32,325 bases of DNA. Origin: Deltaproteobacteria bacterium UBA2385 (GTDB lineage: Bacteria; Myxococcota_A; UBA796; UBA2385). Below the pieces are notes generated by a model that ran no database searches, was not told the DNA's origin, and saw only the letters and a program-made list of their open reading frames with translations. Where the stretch lies: NCBI GenBank assembly GCA_002343455.1, contig DDSR01000351.1:194-32518 (forward strand), read 5' to 3'. The stretch's first letter is position 1. Each line of letters starts with the position of its first letter. Shown here in pieces: positions 11,001-17,070 of this stretch. A program made the position numbers and the translations under genes.

Positions 11001-14000
11001 ATCAGCGAGCGCCCGGCTGAGGCCGGCCAGCGTCGGGTGGCGAAACAGCTCGGTGATCGGCAGCTCTCGCCCCAGCTCGGCCTGGATGCGGGCCTGGGCC
11101 TGGACGAGCAGCACCGAGTGGCCTCCCAGGGCGAAGAAGGAGGCTTCGGGGTCGACCGTCTCCAGCTTGAGCAGGTCCTTCCAGATGGTCGAGATGCGCG
11201 CCCGCAGCTCGGCTTCCCCGGGAGCCGCCGCCTCGCTGCGCGCCGTCCGGGGCGGCGCCGCCTCGATCAGCAGGTCTCGCCCGTCGACCAGGCAGCGCTC
11301 CAGCGCCTCCAGGGCCCGGTCTACGGGGAGCGAGGCGCCCGCTGGCCGGCCCTGGCTCAACCCCGTGTCGGCCCAGGCCCCGAAGGCCAGCGCGCGCACC
11401 CGACTGCGCCGCTTCCCCCGCTGCTGCGCTGCCCAGGCCTCCTGGAAGCGGCAGGCCGCCGCATAGGCTCCGGCTCCTGCCGCGCCGTGCGACCCCGCCG
11501 TGGAGGAGAAGAGCACCAGCCAGGCCTCGGGAAGCTCGTCCAGCAGCGCCCCCAGCACCCGCGTCCCGTCGACCTTCGCCCGCAGGGCCCTCTGCAGGTG
11601 CGCCCGGTCCAGCTCGTCCAGCCGCCGCTCCTCCAGCACGCCAGCGAGGTGCAACGCGCCGTCCAGACGGCCGTTCCAGGCCGCCTCCGCCTGCCTGAGG
11701 GCCGCGCCCAGCTCCTCCACGAGGGCCACATCGGCCTGGGCGTACCGAACGCTGCCCCCGCGCGCCGCGGCCATCGCCTCCAGCGGCTGGAGCAGCTCGG
11801 CCGCCGCAGGCGAGCGGCCCACCAGCAGGAGGTGCGCGCCGTAGCGATCGAGCAGGTGGCGCCCGAGGAGCCGACCCACGCCGCCCAGGCCGCCGGTGAT
11901 CAGCCAGCGCCCGCCAGGCGCGAAGGGGGAGTCCGCTCCCGGGCGCGGCGTCGTCGGCAGGAGCTCCGTGGCCGCGCCCGGAAGAAGATCCAGCTCGGGG
12001 CGCTCCCAGCGCAGGCAGGCCAGGGCGCCCGCCAGCGCCGCGTCGACCAGGGCGTCCCGCCCGGCAGCGACCCTCAGCCGCCCATCGGCCTGGCGGACGG
12101 CCTCACCTAGCGCCGCTAGCTCAGCCTCGAGATCACCTCCCCCGGGGACGAAGCGCTGCGCCGCAGCCGCGGAGTCCACCTCCGGAGGGACACTCCAGAC
12201 CCGCTCGTAGAAGGAGATCTCCGGCTCTGCCATCGGCGAGGAGAGGGGCGCGAGCTCGCCGGCGGCGAGGCGGCGGGTCAGCTCGCGGCGTTGGAGCTTG
12301 CCGGCGCTGGTGCGGGGCAGGGCCTCCCCGGAGACCGCCAGCACCCGGGCCGGCGCCACGCCCAGCTCCTCGGTCAGCATGGCGCGCGCCGCCTCGCACA
12401 GCGCGCTCGCCTGCTCGACGGCGCGAGGTACCAGCAGGACCACCAGCTCCTCGCCCTCTCCATCGGCCTCGGGCACGGCGCAGGCCGCGACGCCGCCGGC
12501 AGCGAGGCCGGGCAGCCGAAGCAGGAGCTGCTCGACCTCCTCGGCCAGCAGCTTGGCGCCTCGCACGACGATCGTGTCCTTGGCTCGCCCGACCAGGGAG
12601 AGGCGGCCCTCCAGCAGGAAGCCGCGGTCGCCGGTGTCGAACCAGCCGTCGGGGGCCAGGGCGGCGCTGGCTTCGGGGTCGTCGAGGTAGCCGCTGAAGA
12701 CGACCTCGCCGCGGACCTGCAAGGCGCCGACGACCGCCTCGGGCAGGAGCGCCCCCTGCTCGTCGACCACCCGCAGCTCGACCCCAGGCAGGGGGCCACC
12801 CAGGCTGAGCAAGGGAAGCACGCCGGGGCCCGGGCCGCTGGCGAAAGCGAGCGGGCCCTCCAGGCTGGCCCGGCGGAGGTACCGGACGCTCCGCTCCAGG
12901 CTGAAGTCGTTGTCGAAGGTGACGACGCTGGCCGTCTCGGCCATGCCGAAGCCCGGCTGCATCGCCCTCGGATCCAGCCCGAAGGCGGCGGTGCGCTGCA
13001 GGAAGGCCCGGGTAGTGTCCAGGCGGACCGTCTCGGCGCCGTTGGCGATGCGGCGCAGGGAGCGCAGATCCCAGCGGCGCTCTGGCTGGCGGTCCAGGGC
13101 CTCCAGCAGCAGGCCGTAGCCGAAGTTCGGGGAGAGCAGGTGGGTGATGCTGTCGGAGTGGACGCGGTCGAACAGGCGGAGGGGATCGGCGAGCACGAGC
13201 TCGGTCCGCAGGTGGACCTGGTGAGCGCCAAGGACGGTGTCCTTGATGTGGCACATCAGCAGGCTGGCGACGTGGTCGAAGGGCAGCCAGCTCAGGGTCC
13301 GGTCCTGGGCGCTGTAGCCGCTGTGGGCGGTCGCGGCCTGGACATGGCGGAGGGCGGCGCGGTGGGTCAGCGGGATGATCTTGACCGCGCCGGTGGTGCC
13401 CGAGCTGGCCTGGTAGAAGGCGACCTCGGAGGAGGGCACGCGCGGGGGCTCGATCCAGCCGGGCAGGGGATCGACGCAGCGGATCGGGACCGTGGAAGGC
13501 AACGATCGGGACAGCCCCTCCCTCAGCGCGGGCGAGGCCAGCACCGTCGCGCCGAGCCTCCGCGCGAGCTGGGCCAGCTTGTCGAGGCTTGCCCGCCCTG
13601 GCGAAGCCGGGACAGCCAGGGACATCGGCAGCAGGCCGGCCAGCAGGCAGCCCCAGAAGGCGACGGTGTGGGCGTGCAGGCCGTCCTGTTGGAGGATCAT
13701 GCGCTCGCCGGGTCCGAGACCGAGCGCGCGCAGCCCGCAGGCGAAGGCCTGGGCTTCGCCTAGCAGCGTTCGGTAGCTGCGGCGGATCTCGAGACCGGTG
13801 GACTCTACGAAGCAGAGGGTGTGCTCCCCATGGCGCTCCGCGCTGCGCGGCAGGGCGTGGGCGAGGCTGGGCAGCGGATCGTCCGGAGGGTCCAGGGGCC
13901 TGCCGCGGACCTGGGCGACAGGCCGGTCCGCCGCCCACGTCGCCGCCAGGCCGCGGACCTGGGCCCGGAGCTGCCGCAGCAGCGTGTCGATGCTCCCCGC

Positions 14001-16949
14001 GTCGTACAGCCGGGCGTCGTAGAGGGCCGCGCCGTCCAGCCCCCCCTCGGCGTCCGGCCAGAGCTCGACCGTCAGCTCGATCGGCGCCACCTCCGCCACC
14101 ACCTCGCGGACCTCGATCTCCACGCCCTCCCGGGTTCGGGCGCGAGGGAGGGGGTCCTGCAGCGCCAGCAGCACCTGGAAGAGGGGGGTGCGGCCGGGGG
14201 AGCGCGGAGGGGCGCAGGCCGCGACCACCCGGTCGATGGGGGCGTCGGCGTGGGCGATCGCGTCGAGGGCCGCCGTTCGCGCGAGGCGGAATGCCTGGGC
14301 CTCGGACGCTGGCCGCTCGGAGAGCCGGATCGGGACGGTGTTGGCGAAGAAGCCGACACAGGGGTCGACCGCCGGGCTGCGGTCGGCCACGGGGGTCCCG
14401 ATCACCAGCTCGGGGCCGGCCCCGCAGGCGCGAAGGGCCTCGGAGAAGGCGGCCAGCAGGGCCTGGAAGGGCGTGGCGCCCTGAGCTCGCCCGCGCTCCC
14501 GCAGGGCGCTCAGCTCTTCGGGCGGGATCCGGAAGGAGCGGCGCGCCCCCTCCCGGGGCCCATCCAGCGGGGCTCGGTCGACGGGGAGGCCGCTCCAGGC
14601 GGGGGCCCCGTGCAGCCGGGCCTGCCACCAGGCCAGCGAAGCGTCGAGCTCGCCGGACTCTGCGGCGGGCTGTTCGCGGAGCGCGCGCGCCGCGGGGGAG
14701 CCGGCGGGGGGCAGGCTCCGACCGTCCAGCAAGGCGGCCAGCTCCCGGACCAGCAGGCCCAGCGAGGCCGCGTCGACGGCGATGTGGTGGAAGACCAGCG
14801 CCAGCCGATGCTCGGTCGGCGAGCGCTGCAGCAGGCGAGCCCTCCAGGCCGGCTCGCGGGAGAGGTCGAAGGGGCGCTGGAGCTCGGCGTGGAGGATGGC
14901 GCTCGCCTCGTCGCCCGTCGGGAGGCTCTCGAGGGCGGGCGGGGCCAGCGCGGGCGCGCTCGGAGGGAGCAGCCGCGGCGCCGGGCGGCCCTCCTGCACC
15001 TCGATCACCGTCCGCAGGGCCTCGTGGCGCTCCACCAGGGAGGCGAAGGCGGCCCGCAGTCGCTCGGGGTCGAGCGGGCCGTCCAGGTGGATCATCGCCG
15101 GGAGGTGGTCGTTGATCGACTCCGGAGCGAGGCGGTGCTGGAACCACTGCCGGAGCTGGGCCGAGGAGAGCACGGGCGAGGCTGCTGCGCCTCGCTCGAC
15201 GCGGAGCGCCCGGGCCATGGCCCGCACGGTTGGCTCCTTGGCGAAGGCCGCCGGCGGCAGCGGGGCTCCGTGCTCCTCGGCGATGTCCGCGAGCAGGCGG
15301 ATCGAGGCCAGCGAGTCGCCGCCCAAGGCGAAGAAGTCGTCGTCGGCCCCGACGGGCGAGACGCCGACGAGCTCGGCGACCCTGGCTGCCAGGGCCTCTT
15401 CCAGGGGGCTCTGCGGTGGCGCATAGGGAGTCAGGAGCTCCGGCCGCTCGCCCGAGGGAGCGGGCAGGGCGGCCCGGTCGACCTTGGAGCTGGGCAGCAG
15501 GGGGAGCGCCGCGAGGCGAACGAAGGCGGTCGGGACCAGGGCCTCAGGCAGGCGCTCGGCGAGGTAGTGGCGCCAGGGCGCCGGCCCGCCAGGGGCCCCC
15601 GGGGTGGGGACCACGTAGGCCACCAGCCGGGTCGGCCCGCCGTCGGATCGGGCGATCACCACCGCCTCCTGGACCTCGGGGTGGCCGCGCAGCACCACCT
15701 CGACCTCGGCGGGCTCGACCCGAACCCCGCGCACCTTGACCTGGGCGTCGACCCGACCCTCGAAGACCAGGGTCCCGTCGGGCTCCAGGTGGCCGAGATC
15801 TCCCGTCCGGTAGAGGCGCTCGCCGCTGTCCGGGTCGGTCCAGAACGCCTCGGCCGTCCGCTCGGGCCGACCGAGGTAGCCCCGGGCCACTCCGGGCCCC
15901 CCGAGCAGGATCTCGCCGGACTCGCCCGCGGGCAGGCTCGCCCCGGAGGGGTCGGCGACGCGCACCGTGGCCTCGCCGATGGGGCTGCCCACCGGCGGCC
16001 AGCCCGCGGTGCCGGTGGTGAGGAAGGCCGTCGCCGCGACGGTCGCCTCGGTCGGCCCGTAGACGTTGTGCAGGGCGCGGCCCGGCCCGAAGCGCGCCAC
16101 GAGGTCGGGAGGCAGGGGCTCGCCGCCGACCATCAGGTGGCGGAGGGTTGGCAGCCCCCGGGGCGAGAGGGCCGAGAGCACCGTGGGGGTGCAGGTCAGG
16201 TGGGTGATGCGCCCCTCGGCCAGGGTCCGGTGCAGCTCGGGGCCGGGGACCAGCCGTGCCGCCGGGGCCAGCAGCAGCCGGGCGCCGCTGCCCAGCCAGA
16301 GGGAGAAGTCGAAGAAGCAGACGTCGAAGGCGATCGAGGAGTACTGGATCAGCCGGCTGCGTGGGGTTGCGCCGAAGCGCGGCGGAAGGGCCTCGGCCAG
16401 GGCGAGCAGGCTTCGGTGCTCGACCACCACGCCCTTGGGCTCACCGGTCGAGCCCGAGGTGTAGATCACGTAGGCGCCCGTAGCGGGCCCGTCCTGCGTC
16501 GGGCCGTCTTGCCCCCGTCCTGCTGTGGTCCTGGCCTTGACCGCTCCCCGGGGCAGATCGAGGCGCAGCAGGGTCGGCACCTCGACCCTTCCCGCGGTCT
16601 TCGCCTCGGCGATCGCCACGGCGATGCCCGCGTCCTCGACCAGCCAGGCCAGGCGCGCATCGGGCAGGCCGGGATCGAGGGGGACGAAGGTCCCGCCGGC
16701 CTCGTGGACGCCCAGCAGGGCCACCACGAGGTCGATGGAGCGGTCCAGGCAGACCCCGACGGGCACCTCGGGCCCCACCCCCAGCTGGCGCAGCCGCTCG
16801 GCCAGCTCAAGGACCCGCTCGCCGAGCTGCGCCCAGCGGATGCTCCGGCCGTCCAGCTGGGCTGCGGCGATGGCCCGTGGACGCTCCTGGACCTGTCTCC
16901 AGAGGAGATCCGGAAAGCGCTGGGGCCGGGACTGGCGCGACGAAGGCAA
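5046..16949 (-). CDS. Hybrid NRPS/PKS megasynthase (A-T-C-AL-KR-T-KS-AT-MT-T-TE)
   Basis: Single 3967-residue assembly-line enzyme, expected in the cytoplasm and needing phosphopantetheinyl transfer at three carrier domains. Approximate domain order: A 1-495, T 512-585, C 592-1010, acyl-AMP ligase (AL) 1030-1560, KR 1678-1898, T 1912-1985, KS 2005-2425, AT 2507-2795, KR-like structural region 2870-3040, methyltransferase about 3100-3455 embedded in a decayed KR, T 3600-3675, TE 3690-3960. All carrier serines are present (S546, S1945, S3636). The start is TTG 16949: an in-frame TGA lies 33 bp upstream and there is no ATG or GTG between, so the choice is forced unless the sequence has an error. 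No Shine-Dalgarno is visible. I do not recognise a named pathway. The likely product is a small acyl-depsipeptide or amide with one methylated malonate unit (inference). No PPTase, exporter or dedicated regulator is in the window except possibly the divergent kinase. Confidence 0.95.
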   Translation of the reverse strand: MPSSRQSRPQRFPDLLWRQVQERPRAIAAAQLDGRSIRWAQLGERVLELAERLRQLGVGPEVPVGVCLDRSIDLVVALLGVHEAGGTFVPLDPGLPDARLAWLVEDAGIAVAIAEAKTAGRVEVPTLLRLDLPRGAVKARTTAGRGQDGPTQDGPATGAYVIYTSGSTGEPKGVVVEHRSLLALAEALPPRFGATPRSRLIQYSSIAFDVCFFDFSLWLGSGARLLLAPAARLVPGPELHRTLAEGRITHLTCTPTVLSALSPRGLPTLRHLMVGGEPLPPDLVARFGPGRALHNVYGPTEATVAATAFLTTGTAGWPPVGSPIGEATVRVADPSGASLPAGESGEILLGGPGVARGYLGRPERTAEAFWTDPDSGERLYRTGDLGHLEPDGTLVFEGRVDAQVKVRGVRVEPAEVEVVLRGHPEVQEAVVIARSDGGPTRLVAYVVPTPGAPGGPAPWRHYLAERLPEALVPTAFVRLAALPLLPSSKVDRAALPAPSGERPELLTPYAPPQSPLEEALAARVAELVGVSPVGADDDFFALGGDSLASIRLLADIAEEHGAPLPPAAFAKEPTVRAMARALRVERGAAASPVLSSAQLRQWFQHRLAPESINDHLPAMIHLDGPLDPERLRAAFASLVERHEALRTVIEVQEGRPAPRLLPPSAPALAPPALESLPTGDEASAILHAELQRPFDLSREPAWRARLLQRSPTEHRLALVFHHIAVDAASLGLLVRELAALLDGRSLPPAGSPAARALREQPAAESGELDASLAWWQARLHGAPAWSGLPVDRAPLDGPREGARRSFRIPPEELSALRERGRAQGATPFQALLAAFSEALRACGAGPELVIGTPVADRSPAVDPCVGFFANTVPIRLSERPASEAQAFRLARTAALDAIAHADAPIDRVVAACAPPRSPGRTPLFQVLLALQDPLPRARTREGVEIEVREVVAEVAPIELTVELWPDAEGGLDGAALYDARLYDAGSIDTLLRQLRAQVRGLAATWAADRPVAQVRGRPLDPPDDPLPSLAHALPRSAERHGEHTLCFVESTGLEIRRSYRTLLGEAQAFACGLRALGLGPGERMILQQDGLHAHTVAFWGCLLAGLLPMSLAVPASPGRASLDKLAQLARRLGATVLASPALREGLSRSLPSTVPIRCVDPLPGWIEPPRVPSSEVAFYQASSGTTGAVKIIPLTHRAALRHVQAATAHSGYSAQDRTLSWLPFDHVASLLMCHIKDTVLGAHQVHLRTELVLADPLRLFDRVHSDSITHLLSPNFGYGLLLEALDRQPERRWDLRSLRRIANGAETVRLDTTRAFLQRTAAFGLDPRAMQPGFGMAETASVVTFDNDFSLERSVRYLRRASLEGPLAFASGPGPGVLPLLSLGGPLPGVELRVVDEQGALLPEAVVGALQVRGEVVFSGYLDDPEASAALAPDGWFDTGDRGFLLEGRLSLVGRAKDTIVVRGAKLLAEEVEQLLLRLPGLAAGGVAACAVPEADGEGEELVVLLVPRAVEQASALCEAARAMLTEELGVAPARVLAVSGEALPRTSAGKLQRRELTRRLAAGELAPLSSPMAEPEISFYERVWSVPPEVDSAAAAQRFVPGGGDLEAELAALGEAVRQADGRLRVAAGRDALVDAALAGALACLRWERPELDLLPGAATELLPTTPRPGADSPFAPGGRWLITGGLGGVGRLLGRHLLDRYGAHLLLVGRSPAAAELLQPLEAMAAARGGSVRYAQADVALVEELGAALRQAEAAWNGRLDGALHLAGVLEERRLDELDRAHLQRALRAKVDGTRVLGALLDELPEAWLVLFSSTAGSHGAAGAGAYAAACRFQEAWAAQQRGKRRSRVRALAFGAWADTGLSQGRPAGASLPVDRALEALERCLVDGRDLLIEAAPPRTARSEAAAPGEAELRARISTIWKDLLKLETVDPEASFFALGGHSVLLVQAQARIQAELGRELPITELFRHPTLAGLSRALADGGPSLANDAARSADRPRHPVPEGAIAIIGMAGRFPGAPDVDTLWENLCAGRGAARTFSDRELAASGVPEAERHNPRYVPVRAVLDGVGDFDEAFFGMSPAEAAGTDPQHRLFLECAWEALEDAGVDPSRPPGDIGVFAGSGLQGYLPPSAGRSALARLGQILGNDKDHLAPRVAYKLDLRGPAVTVQTACSTSLVAVHQACQELRAGGCEVALAGGVNIGFPLNEGYLYQEGHIVSPDGRCRAFDQAAAGTFGGDGAGVVVLMRAERALAEGYTVHALIRGTATNNDGAAKAAYTAPGVEGQARVIRAAVAAAGVAAESIGYIEAHGTGTALGDPIEVAALGLALGPRAPGAVRWLGAIKPNLGHGNAAAGVAALIKAARVVERGLVPPVLHLQQASPRLDLEAASLRPSPRLERWEESPRRAGVSAFGFGGTNAHIVLEQAPRSTARTEPALPLLPLSARSPEALEASRLRLAAHLRAHPELSLDAVASTLQRGRRSMACRAVYRGLDEAPIAVGQASSVRSVAFLFPGQGAQHPGMLRALYAAEGRVRELVDLGARRLRPSLGLDLRELLLAAPEDAGAARQLGCTELAQPALLLAELALAGLWMAQGVQLTALLGHSLGEWAAGVVAGVFTLEDGLDLVAARGALCAQTAPGAMLSVALGPDALRSLLGQELEIAVENGPRQTVVAGPALAVAELHARLASLDIPARLLPGTCAFHSRAMEPVERELLDRLRRVPLSSPRLRLISGVTGRWMSEAEAVDPARWARQAVAPVRFGAALETLRADPELLLVEVGPGRTLSALVAQRDRSSRLVLPGGGDPEAFQRALASAWTLGVPWSPPGPGRRVPLPTAPFQRRRHWIEAARGSDASPERADGSPQASSPGPLPRRIGIVGSDPALEALKELLVIRGAELSWVPHGDAAQLTEWLEGLRMRGQAPDALLVLDPSLHDAAALLQALARRMYRTPLDLTALTRGALASAPHPRTELAAEAAATAALLGGADRVLPLARTRVLDVGSDAPLEPSELVGALGGPVGSLVHREGHRFEASGSPSPLEVDRPGHRLIFDGPAGEGLAAAEALVEQGAEVVLVPWEPGSPDLSALEGGLDQALAVRPIDATPGLRQGLEELCAALAHRFLIDGPGLVAGSRFTRGELRDRLSIRPAFHRLLDAMVRILRADGYLLEEGASLRVTERVAPDPEQLGAALRRDHPRMSGLVDLLEHCARHYSEALSGRIEAIGVLYPGGASTLVEDCDRRTAEHRQDRRQILLLTAALRRLATEQGSVERPFRVLEFGGGQGLLTWPLVQALSDLPVDLHVTDIGTAFVEDARREAGRRGLLGPGPGLRLRVDRLDISQPADTRRFPQGSYDAILAYNVLHAVSDLPAVLRQLRPLLAPGGQLAAVEILRTERWDTMTWGLAEGWWSYDDAVRTEGPLLSLSAWERLLQGEGYLDPAAWPRPGDERAGADHGLLLARAPGTPRGRSRESRLRALTEHPTVRVLPSRTAIGPALAAASEAFGAPAAVLVEAPVDGFPPLLATPPEQLGARIGAAVDGLAALDAGLGGIPAVLLTRVDDPHRGPIDRALEAWARGAGWSTRALAAPARERLPPAAAPHAREATFLPPRTPLESTVAAVAAEVLGLERIGRDEDFVDLGVDSLIMLRMTDRLAAELGRPVPGEVAFRGSSVERLAQALDEEASPAGSPAEPPDVSPLVQLQARGHKTPFFFVHPATGVVFPYYRLARELGEDRPFYGLQALGLDGLAPVDTRIEDMARHYIAAIRRVQPRGPYHIGGFSFGCLVAHEIAVQLALEGEPPGLVALLDEPAPIDGYRPSPALMARMIARGARESLLPFLPEYLALRREGERSGLEWFLARATLSGFFPEEQRPVAMRQPALLKLFELFLLHGRLTMSYEPRAYPHRLTLLKATDLRGRAARDPTQGWRMLAAGGVEVHRLPGEHLTLLREPHVREVARVLRSCLARAEEGELNPG
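6195..8342 (-). other. Decayed ketoreductase split by a methyltransferase domain
   Basis: Residues about 2870-3585 of the megasynthase. 2870-3040 resembles the structural (psi) half of a PKS KR, including LTALTRGALAS and a closing REGHRFEA. 3041-3075 reads like the first KR strand and nucleotide loop, but the usual TGGLGGLG has become FDGPAGEG. The methyltransferase follows. Then 3465-3580 resembles the rest of a KR (an EAFGAPAAVLVEA stretch, PEQLGARIGAAVDG, then AVLLTRVDD) with the segment carrying catalytic Ser and Tyr deleted. The MT therefore appears inserted within the catalytic KR fold. This alignment is by eye only. Confidence 0.55.
6338..6350 (-). repeat. CTAG-pair 13-mer, copy 2
   Basis: Gene-sense CTAGCGGCTCTAG near the end of the split-KR region, encoding Leu-Ala-Ala-Leu-Asp with two CTA codons. 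Confidence 0.8.
8885..8897 (-). repeat. CTAG-pair 13-mer, copy 3
   Basis: Gene-sense CTAGCTTCGCTAG inside the AT domain, encoding Leu-Ala-Ser-Leu-Asp. It differs from the other copies at one base of the first hexamer (CTAGCT). Confidence 0.75.
10526..10538 (-). repeat. CTAG-pair 13-mer, copy 4
   Basis: Gene-sense CTAGCGAGGCTAG inside the KS domain, encoding Leu-Ala-Arg-Leu-Gly in the same codon phase as the other copies. Confidence 0.8.
10965..15179 (-). other. Megasynthase module 2: condensation, acyl-AMP ligase, ketoreductase, carrier
   Basis: Residues 591-1995. The C domain carries HHIAVDA at 721-727 (HHxxxD active site). The activating domain is of the fatty-acyl-AMP-ligase type rather than a normal amino-acid A domain: ASSGTTGAVK at 1181-1190, a LPFDHVASLL stretch from 1222, GMAET at 1335-1339, GRAKDTIVVRG at 1454-1464 and K1551. 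A truncated KR structural lead-in (1578-1675) precedes the KR, which has TGGLGGVG at 1685-1692, K1792, S1815/S1816 and Y1829. The usual Asn four residues after the Tyr is C1833. The carrier has FFALGGHS with S1945. A C-ligase-KR-T order fits activation of a keto acid, reduction to a hydroxy acid, and ester formation by C, as in depsipeptide modules. In cereulide-type modules, however, the KR is inside the A domain. Confidence 0.75.
12107..12119 (-). repeat. CTAG-pair 13-mer, copy 5
   Basis: Gene-sense CTAGCGGCGCTAG in the linker before the module 2 KR, encoding Leu-Ala-Ala-Leu-Gly. Confidence 0.8.
15180..16949 (-). other. Megasynthase module 1: adenylation and carrier (loading)
   Basis: Residues 1-590. 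Standard amino-acid adenylation domain: YTSGSTGEPKG around 163-173, YGPTE at 297-301, YRTGD at 380-384 and the catalytic lysine K489 in PSSKVDR. The specificity pocket aligned by eye to GrsA reads D-V-F-T-M-G-V-V-A plus the lysine. The leading Asp fits an alpha-amino acid, but I cannot match the rest to a known substrate with confidence. The carrier has FFALGGDSL with S546. There is no upstream condensation domain, so this module should load the first building block. Confidence 0.85.
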
Positions 16950-16957
16950 GGGGCGCC

Positions 16958-16986
16958 AGTGTCCCGGAGCGCGGCGGGCCCGTCAA
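16958..16986 (-). promoter_or_regulatory. Candidate promoter of the megasynthase gene
   Basis: On the minus strand, TTGACG (16981-16986) and GACACT (16958-16963) are separated by exactly 17 bp. The -35 box matches the sigma70 consensus at five of six bases and the -10 box at three of six. Transcription would begin about 16951, one or two bases before the TTG start at 16949, giving a nearly leaderless mRNA. That would fit the lack of a Shine-Dalgarno sequence. The weak -10 keeps confidence low. Confidence 0.35.
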
Positions 16987-17002
16987 GCCCGCGCGCCGCT
17001 CG

Positions 17003-17031
17003 TTGCGTGCGCGCCCGGAGACCCCTATAGT
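17003..17031 (+). promoter_or_regulatory. Candidate sigma70-type promoter of the kinase gene
   Basis: TTGCGT (17003-17008), a 17-bp spacer and TATAGT (17026-17031). The -10 box matches TATAAT at five of six bases, striking in such GC-rich DNA. Predicted start about 17038, leaving a leader of about 33 bases to the GTG at 17071. A short inverted repeat, TAGTG (17028-17032) and CACTA (17040-17044), overlaps the -10 box and start point and could be an operator. Confidence 0.6.
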
Positions 17032-17070
17032 GGTGGGAGCACTACGCCCGGCGCGACGAGGGCCCCACCG

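Noticed and set aside
9434..13774. The 12-mer GCAGCGTTCGGT at 9434-9445 (minus), 11744-11755 (minus) and 13763-13774 (plus)
   Set aside because: It recurs in different frames and orientations, but by my estimate repeated 12-mers are common by chance in 32 kb of this composition, so three copies are not enough to claim an element.
13821..17030. Open frame of about 1069 codons antisense to the megasynthase
   Set aside because: In DNA this rich in G+C, frames opposite real genes stay open by chance. The protein is low-complexity Gly/Arg/Gln-rich with no motif, while the other strand has a full set of NRPS motifs.
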